Shown here: piece by piece, positions 8,458 through 17,800 of the stretch
Layout of the letters: every line of letters begins with the position of its first letter
How positions within the stretch are numbered: the first letter of the stretch is position 1
NCBI GenBank assembly: GCA_013298845.1
Contig: JAAFJN010000007.1
Span: 32,235-96,234, forward strand
Length of the DNA stretch: 64,000 bases
Direction of reading: 5' to 3'
Origin: Chitinophagales bacterium
GTDB lineage: Bacteria > Bacteroidota > Bacteroidia > Chitinophagales > Saprospiraceae
Notes under the pieces: generated by a model
Databases searched by the model: none
Told to the model about the DNA's origin: nothing
What the model saw: only the letters and a program-made list of their open reading frames with translations
Program-made: the position numbers and the translations under genes

Positions 8458-10575
8458 ATGCAAAACATCATAAAAAAATACCTGTTGCCCTTATCGCTGC
8501 TCACGATGTTGCTGGCGATGTTTTTAGTGGTAGAATCGTGTAAAAAAGACGACGATACCGACGAATCACTCATTGTGCTCAACAGTTTTGGGCCTTCTCC
8601 GGCGTTGCGCGGGGGCGATTTGCGTTTTATTGGTAAAAATATGGACCAGGTAACGGCCATTATTTTGCCCAATGGCGTAGAAGTCACGACGTTTAAATCA
8701 AAAACGCCCACGCAAATTGTGATTACCGTTCCCGAAGCGACCGTTAATGGCCGCGTTACCCTCAAAACACCGCAGGGCGACATTCAGACTAAAACGGAAC
8801 TGACGATTTCGGAACCCATTAAACTTACTTCTTTTGCTCCGGCCAAAGTGCGCCCCGGCGGCGTATTAACCATCGAGGGCGATTACCTCAATTTGATCAA
8901 AGAAGTAATTTTTAGCAATAAAAAATCGGTGTTGTCCACGGCTTTTGCCAGCCAAACCAAAACCAAAATTGAAGTACCCGTTCCGGCGGATGCGCAATCG
9001 GGTATTATCGTGATTTCTAACGGCCTGGCCGACCCCATCCTGATTGAATCCACCACGGCCCTGGAAGTTACCCTTCCGTTGGGCGCAACGCTGGCCCCAA
9101 ATCCGGTAAAAGCGGGCAGCACCCTGACCATTTCCGGTACCGATATGGATTTGGTAAAAGAAGTGGTTTTCCCCGGCGGCGGCAAAGTGAGCACATTTAG
9201 CAGCCAAACGGCCGAAAAAATTGAACTTTCCGTACCCGCCGACGCCAAAGACGGTGAAGTGCGTTTGGCGGCGCAATCGCTGGTAGAAACCCCGGTTGCG
9301 GTGGCCATCGAACTGTTGTTGCCAACGGTGAGCGGCCTTGCGCCCAATCCGGTAAAACCCGGCACGACGGTGACCATTTCCGGTACCAACCTCGATCTGG
9401 TGACCTCGGTAGGATTTGGCGGCGGCAAATCGGGCGTAATTCAGGGCGGCGGCACGGCCACGGCCATTACCGTGAGTGTGCCCGTGGATGCCCAAACTGG
9501 CACCGTACAATTGGGTACGGCTTCGGGTAAATCGGTGACAACGGCGAATTTGGAGATGGTAAAACCGTCCATTACCGGCATGAGTCCCACCGATATTCAG
9601 TTTACCAACGAACTCACCATCACCGGGGCTAACCTCGATTTGGTGACCAATGTTAAGTTTTCGGGTGGAAAAGAAGCCGCTCCGACCAGCGCAACGGCCA
9701 ACGAACTCAAAGTGGCGGTGCCCGTAGGTACCACCAATGGCACCATAACGGTGGTTGCGGCCAACGGTGATGAAGTAACTTCCGCGGTTTCGTTGAATAT
9801 TTTGGCTTCTACCTCGGCGACCATTACCAATATGCCCACCGATGCCAAACCCGGCCAGATGATTTCCATCGAAGGCACTAATTTGGCCGAAGTTACCGAA
9901 GTCATTTTCCCCATTGACGTCACGGCCACGATGTTTGGCCAAAAAACCGACGTTTTGATTCAGGTCATCGTTCCGGCAACCGTAAAAACGGGTTTGGGCA
10001 CCATTCAACTCAAAACCGCAGCGGGCGAAATCATTACCTCGCCGGTGATTAATATTCAGGGCGTTGATCCGGTGGCCGATCCGTCGTTGGTATTTTTCAA
10101 CTTCGACGGCCTCGACGCATGGTGGGGCGACGCGGGTGGACCCGAAAATGACCCTGCTCTGTCGCTAAACGGCACCAATTACCACCGCGTGAACAAAGAA
10201 TGCAACGGTTGGACGGGCTTTTTCTGGCGCAACGGGGCCAATAATTTCCCCGGCGCTGTGATCGGTACCAACGTGGCCAATTACGTGCTGAAATTCGACA
10301 TTAACGTGTTGGAACCTATCACCGGCGGTGAATTTTCCTGGCGTTTGAAAGGCTCATCGGGCGATCACTGGTATTCCTGGAAACCGTGGGAAGCGACTGG
10401 CTCTTACGTCACCAGCGGCTGGGTAACGGTTACGATTAACCTCACCGATTTCTACGCGGGCGCTAATCCATTGGCCGATTTGTCCACCATCAACGAAGAT
10501 TTCGGGGTGGCCTTCAACGCTGGTACTTCGAAAGTAAACGCCTGCATTGATAACGTTCGCTTCGAACTGAAGTAA
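8458..10575 (+). CDS. Surface glycan-binding lipoprotein with IPT/TIG repeat array
   Basis: A 705-residue lipoprotein; lipobox cysteine at 28 (LVVESC) followed by KKDDD. About six IPT/TIG-like repeats of roughly 75-85 residues follow. Each has a PGxxLTISGxNLDLVxxVxF-type start and a VPxxAxxGxVxL-type end. The last 170 residues form the same Trp-rich glycan-binding domain as the preceding protein (WYSWKPWEATG, ACIDNVRFEL). The array probably acts as a stalk that lifts the binding domain from the surface. It begins 15 bases after the previous gene, so the two are co-expressed paralogues of different reach. Confidence 0.85.
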   Translation: MQNIIKKYLLPLSLLTMLLAMFLVVESCKKDDDTDESLIVLNSFGPSPALRGGDLRFIGKNMDQVTAIILPNGVEVTTFKSKTPTQIVITVPEATVNGRVTLKTPQGDIQTKTELTISEPIKLTSFAPAKVRPGGVLTIEGDYLNLIKEVIFSNKKSVLSTAFASQTKTKIEVPVPADAQSGIIVISNGLADPILIESTTALEVTLPLGATLAPNPVKAGSTLTISGTDMDLVKEVVFPGGGKVSTFSSQTAEKIELSVPADAKDGEVRLAAQSLVETPVAVAIELLLPTVSGLAPNPVKPGTTVTISGTNLDLVTSVGFGGGKSGVIQGGGTATAITVSVPVDAQTGTVQLGTASGKSVTTANLEMVKPSITGMSPTDIQFTNELTITGANLDLVTNVKFSGGKEAAPTSATANELKVAVPVGTTNGTITVVAANGDEVTSAVSLNILASTSATITNMPTDAKPGQMISIEGTNLAEVTEVIFPIDVTATMFGQKTDVLIQVIVPATVKTGLGTIQLKTAAGEIITSPVINIQGVDPVADPSLVFFNFDGLDAWWGDAGGPENDPALSLNGTNYHRVNKECNGWTGFFWRNGANNFPGAVIGTNVANYVLKFDINVLEPITGGEFSWRLKGSSGDHWYSWKPWEATGSYVTSGWVTVTINLTDFYAGANPLADLSTINEDFGVAFNAGTSKVNACIDNVRFELK

Positions 10576-10585
10576 AAGGGTTTTT

Positions 10586-10987
10586 GAAGGGTTGAATTGG
10601 TTTTGCCCGTTGTAGGGTAGCCACAAGGGCTACCCGTACATTGTTGCTCGTTGTAGTATATACGTTTTCGTCCGTTGCGACATACACGTTTTGAGGTGTG
10701 CCAATCTGCCAAATCTTCCAGATTTGGTAGATTTATGCCGCTAATGTGCCCACCCCGCAGGGCTTGGTTCATGTAGCACTTTATGTGCTGAAAAAACGTG
10801 TACGCTACAACGGGCAAAACAAGTTCAACCCTTCACAGTCTGTGGAAAAAATCTACCAAATCTGAAAGATTTGGCAGATTGACACGCTCTTGGGTGGTGA
10901 ATTCGGCCTGGAAAAACGTGTACGTCGCAACGCGCCAAAACGTGTACGCTACAACGGGCAAAACCAATTCAACCAATTCAACCCTTC
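10586..10987. repeat. Inverted-repeat element family 2, copy E1 (nested palindromes)
   Basis: The left arm 10586-10615 runs from GAAGGGTTGAATTGG to the core TTTTGCCCGTTGTAG. Its complement recurs at 10949-10974 (26 bases exact) and also, less completely, at 10796-10830. Inside lies a second inverted repeat of about 37 bases (10696-10734 versus 10849-10885) whose arms are themselves imperfect palindromes (CCAAATCT/AGATTTGG). A third hairpin at 10615-10635 has GGGTAGCC/GGGCTACCC arms. The 478-base gap between 10576 and 11053 is otherwise empty apart from short CAACCCTTCTCCACCACTT repeats running up to the next start codon. Confidence 0.75.
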
Positions 10988-11053
10988 AAACCAATTCAAC
11001 CCTTCTCCACCACTTCAACCCTTCTCCACCACTTCAACCCTTCTCAAGAAAGT

Positions 11054-12184
11054 ATGCAAAGACACCTGTACACCATTTTTTTAGTACTCATTTCCACGGG
11101 TTTGGCCGGACAACAATTGGCCGATGCATTGGCGACGCCGCGTACGAAAGCGCTGTTTAATAATTTGCAAAAAGCCGCTTTGGAGCGCAAAATTCTGTTT
11201 GGGCACCAGGACGATTTGGCGTACGGCGTGGGTTGGACCAAAGTACCCGGCGGCTCCGATGTGCGGTTTGCCTGCGGCGATTATCCGGCGGTGTACGGCT
11301 GGGAATTGGGTAATTTGGAGCACGATTCGGCGGCGAATATTGACCGGGTGAATTTTAAACAAATGAAAACCTGGATTCGCGAAGGGTACGAACGCGGCGG
11401 TGTCATTACCCTGAGTTGGCACATGGATAACTACCACACCGGCGGTTCCGCGTGGGATACGACGGCGGCGGTGCGCGATATTTTGCCCGGTGGCCGAGCG
11501 CACGACGCGTACAAACAAGACCTCGACCGATTGGCCAATTTTGTGAACGACCTGCGCGGCGGGTCCGTTTTCCGGCGGCACCATATTCCGGTGATTTTCC
11601 GGCCTTTCCACGAGCACACGGGCGCGTGGTTTTGGTGGGGAAAAACCCACACTTCTCCCGAAGATTTTAAAGCGTTGTGGAAATTTACCGTTTCTTACCT
11701 TCGCGACGAAAAAAAAGTCCACCATTTGTTGTACTCGTTTAGCACCTCTTATAATTTTGAAAACGAGTCGGAAATGCTGGAGTTTTACCCCGGCGACGAA
11801 TGGGTAGATATGCTCGGCATTGATTTTTACGCGTACAATAACAACCCCGAAACCTGGGCCGAATTCCGGAAAGTACAAACGATATTGGTCCAAACCGCCG
11901 AAAAACGGGGTAAAGTCCCCGCGCTCACCGAATTTGGTTTTGAAGCCATTCCGCAGTCCGACTGGTGGACGAATGTTTTCCTCAAAAACCTGCTCGATGA
12001 CCCGTTTGCCGGTCGCATCGCCTACGCCTGCGCGTGGCGAAATGCCAATACCAAGCACCATTATGTGCCATATCCGGGCAGTACCAGTGCTGCCGATTTC
12101 CAGGAATTTTACCGCCACGAGAATACCCTTTTTGAAAAAGACCTCTGGAATTTTTATAAATGGTCCTCGGAGAGAAGACCTTAG
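11054..12184 (+). CDS. Glycoside hydrolase family 26 beta-mannanase
   Basis: A 376-residue secreted enzyme with a signal peptide cleaved near residues 18-20 (TGLAGQQ). The GH26 fold is shown by GHQDDLAYGVGW near the N-terminus, FRPFHEHTGAWFWWG with the acid/base Glu187, and LTEFGFE with the nucleophile Glu293. The spacing is right for retaining endo-beta-1,4-mannanases. It probably cuts mannan at the surface or in the periplasm to feed the upstream SusC/SusD pair. The reading frame ends inside the following inverted-repeat element, which provides the last codons and the TAG stop. Confidence 0.92.
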   Translation: MQRHLYTIFLVLISTGLAGQQLADALATPRTKALFNNLQKAALERKILFGHQDDLAYGVGWTKVPGGSDVRFACGDYPAVYGWELGNLEHDSAANIDRVNFKQMKTWIREGYERGGVITLSWHMDNYHTGGSAWDTTAAVRDILPGGRAHDAYKQDLDRLANFVNDLRGGSVFRRHHIPVIFRPFHEHTGAWFWWGKTHTSPEDFKALWKFTVSYLRDEKKVHHLLYSFSTSYNFENESEMLEFYPGDEWVDMLGIDFYAYNNNPETWAEFRKVQTILVQTAEKRGKVPALTEFGFEAIPQSDWWTNVFLKNLLDDPFAGRIAYACAWRNANTKHHYVPYPGSTSAADFQEFYRHENTLFEKDLWNFYKWSSERRP

Positions 12185-12365
12185 ATCGAAGACGAAAGAC
12201 CTTAGACTGCCCGTTGTAGCGTAGTGAATAGTGTAGAGTGAAAAGTGAAAAATATTTTTTAAAACATTTAAAATGAACGCTCTACGCTTAGTGAACCTTA
12301 GTGTATTCTGAGTTTCTTAGTGGTAAAAACCGCTCTACGACGGGCAGTCTAAGGTCTTCTGTCTC
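12174..12365. repeat. Inverted-repeat element family 2, copy E2
   Basis: Arms of 23 bases at 12197-12219 (from AGACCTTAGACTG to CCCGTTGTAG) and 12335-12357 are reverse complements with one mismatch. The interior shares a core with the copy at 42.8-43.0 kb, including ATTTAAAATGAAYGCT and a right end CTACGACGRGCA. The element starts inside the GH26 gene and supplies its TAG stop, and it ends about 20 bases before the next start codon. Confidence 0.8.
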
Positions 12366-12381
12366 AAAAAAAACAAACACT

Positions 12382-14826
12382 ATGAATAAACTTGTACTTT
12401 TTATCGGATACCTGCTCCTGCCAATACTTACCTTTGCACAGGTGCCTGTTATTCAATCCGTTACGCCCGTTTCCGCTACGGTGGAACAATTCAACAAATT
12501 TGAAGCCCGCGTCGCTCTGAGCGCCGCGTGGACCAACCCGTACGACTACGACGAAATTCGGGTATTTGCGGTGTTTACGGCCCCCGATGGTACATCAACT
12601 ACCGTGGATGGTTTTTACATGGAAGGTTTTCAGGGACCAAATACAACCACTGGTGGAATAACCGCCCAAACGGCTGGTAATGGGTTTTACATCCGTTTTT
12701 CGCCCCGACAAACCGGTGCCTGGACCTGCAAAGTATCCTGCGCTACCGCCGCCGGTACCGGTACTTCCAACGCGATTTCGTTTAATTGCACCGCACCCGC
12801 AACCGCCAACAACAACGGTTTTGTACAGGTGGGCGACGGCAATTATTTTAAATTCGACAACGGCAGCCAATACATTCCCATTGGCGAAAATATCGCCTGG
12901 CAATCGGCTAATGCCTACCTCGATTACCAAAAATGGCTCACCAAACTCTCCGACAACGGCGGCAATTTCATGCGCCTCTGGTTGTGCCATTGGGGTTTGG
13001 GCATCGAATGGAAAAACAACAGCAACGGCTTTTCCGGTTTAAAAAAATACAAACAATCCAACGCTTTTTACCTCGATTGGCTCCTGGATTATTGCGCCAG
13101 CAAAGGCGTTTATACGATGTTTTGCATCAATCACCACGGGCAGGTATCGTCGCAGGTGAATCCCAATTGGTCCGAAAGTCCGTACAACGCCGCAAACGGC
13201 GGCCCCTGCACCAATACCTGGGATTTTTTCACCAATACACAGGCCCAAGCCGCGCACAAAAACCGCCTCCGGTACATCGTGGCCCGCTGGGGCGCTTACC
13301 GCAGCATCATGACCTGGGAGTTGTTTAATGAAGTGAACTGGACCGATAATTTTGTCCAAAATAAACCTGCCATCGTGGATTGGCACGCCGAAATGGCCAC
13401 TTACCTCAAACAAAACGACCCCGTTCAACGCCCGGTAAGTACCAGTTTTGGCAGCCCGGCCAGCGAAGACGCGGCACTCTGGAATAACCCCGACATGGAC
13501 TATACCCAACGCCATTATTACGTGGACAGCCCCAATTTGGAATCCATTTTGGCAGCGGGCAGCCTCGAAAATTTGCAGGCGTACGATAAACCAGTGCTCA
13601 TTGGGGAATTTGGTCTCGGATCGGACGGCAGCGGCCTCGGTAACCTGGACCCCAATGGCATTCACGTGCACAATAATCTTTGGGGGCCGCTCATGGGGGG
13701 CAGTATGGGAACAGGTATGACCTGGTGGTGGGACAATTACATTGATCCGCGCGACCTGTATTACCACTTTAAAGGCCCGGCGACACTGGCCGCTCAGGTA
13801 GAACTGGAAGCCCGAAAATTCCGCCCTAATGCTTCGGCTTTTGTGACCGGTGCTCCCGGTGATCTTAGCCTCAGCGCCGGTCTTGGTTGGGGCGAATTGG
13901 GCGATACTTCCATTCAGGTCGCCAGCAACGGCACAATTACCCCCGCTTCACCCAAATTGAGCCAGTTTTTGTACGGCTCCGTGTGGAATACCCAATACCG
14001 CCGCCCACCGAGTTTTTCGGTGAATATGCCGCAAGCAGGCACCTTTAAAGTACTCACCGGCGGGCAGGCGGGCAACAACCCCAAATTGGTCATTTGGGTG
14101 GATGGTGCGCAGGTACTCAACGTGGTTCCCGCCACAAACCAAACGTATTCGGTGAATGTCCCCGCCGGACAACACACCGTAAAAGTGGATAATCTCGGTA
14201 CTGATTGGCTGGGTATTGCCGCTTATACTTTTAGCGGCATCGGGGCGAAGGTAAAACCCTACGTGATGGTGTCGGAAGATAAAAAATACCTGGCGGCGTG
14301 GCTCTTAAACACCGAATACAACCACGTTTACGTAAAAAATAACGGCGTTCCAACGGCAGTTAACGGGGCTACTTTAACGGTAGATAACCTGTTGTCCGGC
14401 GCGTATCAGGCGCGTTGGATCAACCCGCTCACGGGCGATTTGGTGTCGTCGGAAGAAGTGACGGTGACGGGCAATTCCCTGCAATTGGACCTGCCCGAAC
14501 TGGTGTGGGATTTGGCACTGGTGCTCGAAACGGTTCCCGTTGGCACCGCCGATTTGGTTGCTGCCGTACCCATGAATATTTGGCCCAATCCGGTGGAGGC
14601 CACCGATACCCGTTTGCAATTTACCCTGCCGCAGCGCAGCGACATTGCTGTTTCGCTCTACGATGCCGCCGGGGCCTGGGTGCACGAGGTGTACGTGGGT
14701 ACCCACGACGCGGGCGAACAACAAATTACGGTGGATATTCCGTCGTTTTTGGCCAATGGCGTGTATTGGGTACACCTGAAAACCGATCGGGCCGTGGCAG
14801 CCAAGGCGATTGGGGTGTTTAGATAG
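12382..14826 (+). CDS. GH5-like secreted glycanase with DUF5060-like N-terminus and T9SS type A tail
   Basis: An 814-residue protein starting MNKLVLFIGYLL, with a signal peptide to about residue 20. An Ig-like DUF5060-type N-terminal domain (about 25-140) is followed by a (beta/alpha)8 glycosidase domain (about 155-470). The catalytic pair are Glu317 in ELFNEVNW and Glu409 in LIGEFGLG; GMTWWWDNY lines the cleft. A carbohydrate-binding-like region and a C-terminal type IX sorting domain follow (NIWPNPVE ... NGVYWVHL). In this locus the likely substrate is beta-mannan, but GH5 specificity cannot be read from sequence alone. The ATG at 12382 is chosen over an upstream frame that runs through the repeat element. 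Confidence 0.88.
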   Translation: MNKLVLFIGYLLLPILTFAQVPVIQSVTPVSATVEQFNKFEARVALSAAWTNPYDYDEIRVFAVFTAPDGTSTTVDGFYMEGFQGPNTTTGGITAQTAGNGFYIRFSPRQTGAWTCKVSCATAAGTGTSNAISFNCTAPATANNNGFVQVGDGNYFKFDNGSQYIPIGENIAWQSANAYLDYQKWLTKLSDNGGNFMRLWLCHWGLGIEWKNNSNGFSGLKKYKQSNAFYLDWLLDYCASKGVYTMFCINHHGQVSSQVNPNWSESPYNAANGGPCTNTWDFFTNTQAQAAHKNRLRYIVARWGAYRSIMTWELFNEVNWTDNFVQNKPAIVDWHAEMATYLKQNDPVQRPVSTSFGSPASEDAALWNNPDMDYTQRHYYVDSPNLESILAAGSLENLQAYDKPVLIGEFGLGSDGSGLGNLDPNGIHVHNNLWGPLMGGSMGTGMTWWWDNYIDPRDLYYHFKGPATLAAQVELEARKFRPNASAFVTGAPGDLSLSAGLGWGELGDTSIQVASNGTITPASPKLSQFLYGSVWNTQYRRPPSFSVNMPQAGTFKVLTGGQAGNNPKLVIWVDGAQVLNVVPATNQTYSVNVPAGQHTVKVDNLGTDWLGIAAYTFSGIGAKVKPYVMVSEDKKYLAAWLLNTEYNHVYVKNNGVPTAVNGATLTVDNLLSGAYQARWINPLTGDLVSSEEVTVTGNSLQLDLPELVWDLALVLETVPVGTADLVAAVPMNIWPNPVEATDTRLQFTLPQRSDIAVSLYDAAGAWVHEVYVGTHDAGEQQITVDIPSFLANGVYWVHLKTDRAVAAKAIGVFR

Positions 14827-14879
14827 TATTCTCCCCCAAAACCTTTTATTAATGCGCTAAAAAATCCCCCCAAACGCTG

Positions 14880-14887
14880 TATTTTTG
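14880..14887 (+). promoter_or_regulatory. TAnnTTTG promoter element of the hybrid sensor gene
   Basis: TATTTTTG matches the Bacteroidota -7 consensus TAnnTTTG and ends five bases before ATG 14893. Transcription would start at or very near the start codon, giving a leaderless or nearly leaderless mRNA. No clear -33 TTG was found at the right distance. Confidence 0.5.
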
Positions 14888-14892
14888 CCCCA

Positions 14893-17800
14893 ATGGGCTT
14901 TTTGCGAACAATATTTCAAATCGGCGGCTGCGTGCTTGCGATCTTGTTGGTGGGTATTAACGGTATGGCGCAACGGCGCGAACTGGTGTTCGAAGCCATT
15001 TCTCCCGACAGCGAAATCGGGCAACGCACCGTATCCGGGATGTTGCAGGATCGGCATGGGTATATCTGGCTGGCTACCTGGTCGGGCCTATGGCGGTACG
15101 ATGCCTATTCGTTTCGGCAGTTTGGCAACGAATCGGGGTTAAAAAGCAGCAAAATTACCGATGTTTTTGAAGAAAAAGACGGAACCATTTGGGCGGCTAC
15201 CCGGAACAACGGCCTTTACCGGTTTAACCAGGGTACCGAAATGTTCGATCCCGTCGCCGAAGTATTGCCCGCCCAACAACCGCTTCAGGCCCAAAACATC
15301 ACTTCGGTGTTCCGCGACCGCAGCGGTCGTTACTGGATTGGTGCCGAAGAAGGGTTATCCATGTACGACCCCGCCCGCCAAACTTTCACCGCCGTGGCGT
15401 TGCCGGGGGTAACCCCGCCGCCCAGCGAAAATATTTACCTTTATTCCATTTGCCAAACCGACGATGGCAGCATTTGGGTGGGAGGCTCGCACGGGGTGTA
15501 TTATTTGCCGGGCAACGCCCCATCGGTGGAATTTAGGCAGGTGGTCATGCACCCCGACGGCGTTTCGCCCCAAAAAGTGGAGTTTCACAATTTTATTTAC
15601 AAAGTTCAACCCGTAAAAGGCAATGCCTCGGCGCTGTGGGTCTGCTCCAAACAGGGACTCAAATGGCTCGATTTTTCCGGCGATTTTCTTCAAAACAACC
15701 GCCCCGCCCCCGGGAAAGTCACCTATTTTGAATACGAATCGGGCAATTCGGCCAGTTTAACCCACAATTTTGTCACCGATATTTGTACCAGCAATTACCC
15801 CGCTCCGGGTGCGTTGTGGGTTTCGACGTTTAATGGACTCAATCTGCTGTTACCCACCAACGGCGATATTACCGCCAATGCCTACAAAAACGGGCAATAC
15901 CAGCGCATTTTTGCCAAAGACGGCGCGGGTGGCCTGCAATCCAACAATATTGCCTCGCTGTTTTGTGACCGCAGCGGACTGGTTTGGATCGGTACCGACC
16001 GCGGATTAAATAAATTAGACCCCCGTTTTTCCAATTTTGATTTGTTTCGGCTCCGTCGTCCGGCCCAATTGGCCGATGAAGCAGTGTCCTTTTTGTCGCG
16101 CACGACGCAAAATGTGTGGGTGAGTGCTTTTGGGGGCGGCATTTTTCGTATTCCGTTGCTCAATGGTCAGCCGCAATGGTCGGCAGCGCGCCACCATACG
16201 TTATCGGCGCCCGACCAATCGCCCGTAACGGGGTTTATTTCGGCCATTTTACCCGATAAAGAAGGTTATATTTGGGTGTTAACGCAAGGCGCGGGTGTTT
16301 TTCGTTTTCGCGAAAAAGACGCACCCGTTGCGGGAGGGGCCATTCCGAACACCATTGTTTTTGACAAAGGCAATACGGTAACGAGCCTGAGCGACAATTA
16401 TATTATGTCGGGTGTGCTGCGCAAAGACGGCCAAATCTGGTTTGGGTGCTGGGACGCGGGCATTAACCTGTACCGGCCCAACAACGGTGGCAAAATGCTC
16501 CGATTTACCACCACTACCGATCAGCGGGTAGATTTTCACCTGTTGCCCGTGGTGGCATTGGCCGAAACCGAAGAAAACGGCGTTGCGTATTTGTGGGCCG
16601 GTACCCGTGGCGGTGGCTTGTTCCAATTGGCCTTCGACGAAACCAACGAAAGTTTAAGTTTGGTGCGTCGCTGGCACCGCGAGGCCGGTACCGCGAGTGA
16701 TCAGATCAACGGTAATTTTATCACCTCGGTACAAACCGACCGCGAAGGCAACCTTTGGGTAACCTCCGAAAGTGCGCTATTGGTCAAGAAAAAAGGCGAA
16801 AAAGAGTTTCAGGCGAGTATCCCAACCGATTTTCCGCCCGCGCTCCATTACGAAGCCGTGGTGCAGGATGCCAACGGTCGCTACTGGATTAGTACGGGCA
16901 ACGGCATTGGGTTGTTTCATGAACAATATACCCCCGAAGCGGTGTTTTTTACTAACCGCAACGGCCTGCGGGAGCGGTCCTTTAACAGCGGCGCGGCCAT
17001 TCAATTGGAAAATGGCACCATTTTGTTCGGCGGGATCAACGGAATTACCCATTTTCAGCCCGAACAGATTCAACTCGATACGTTTTTGCCCGTTCCCGTG
17101 ATTACCGGTTTGCGTTTGTTCAACAAAGCCGTGGTGCCGGGCCAACGCACCGAGGAAGGTTTTTTATTGGAAAAAAGCCTCGCCGCATTGCCCAAATTGG
17201 TGCTGACCCACCGCGACAACGTGGTGAGTTTTGAATTCTCCGGCCTGCACTATTCGTACGCCGAGCACCACCGTTTTGCTTATAAATTGGAGGGTTTTGA
17301 CCCCGATTGGATTTATACCGACGCGGCGCACCGACTGGCGCATTACACCAATTTGCCCTCCGGAACCTACACTTTTTTGGTAAAAACCGCCAATGCCGAC
17401 GGCGTTTGGAACCCCGACCCCGCTCGCCTCGTCGTGAAGGTATTGCCGCCGTTTTGGCGGTCGTGGTGGGCGTATCTGCTGTACGTTGCGGTGGTGTTGG
17501 GCGTTATTTGGGGCATTATCCGGGTATTGCTGATGCGCGCCGATTACGAAAATAAAATACAATTAGAGCGGCTCGAAAAGGAAAAATTGGAGGAAGTTAA
17601 CCAAATGAAACTCATCTTTTTTACCAATATCAGCCACGAATTAAAAACCCCGTTGACCCTGATTATCAGCCCGTTAGAAGAAATCATTCGCAACCGAACC
17701 GCCGGAAACAACGCGGTGCAGGCCACGTTTTCGATGATGCACCGCAACGCCGTGCGCCTGTTGACCATGATTAACCAATTGCTCGATATTCGCAAAGCCG

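Noticed and set aside
8866..10008. 380-codon minus-strand frame opposite the long glycan-binding protein gene
   Set aside because: His/Gly/Arg-rich shadow of IPT repeats; no independent support.
10586..10987. Insertion sequence or transposon end
   Set aside because: No transposase frame within or beside the element and no clear target duplication; kept as an unclassified repeat.
11081..12118. 345-codon minus-strand frame opposite the GH26 gene
   Set aside because: Composition of a shadow frame; GH26 catalytic motifs are on the plus strand.
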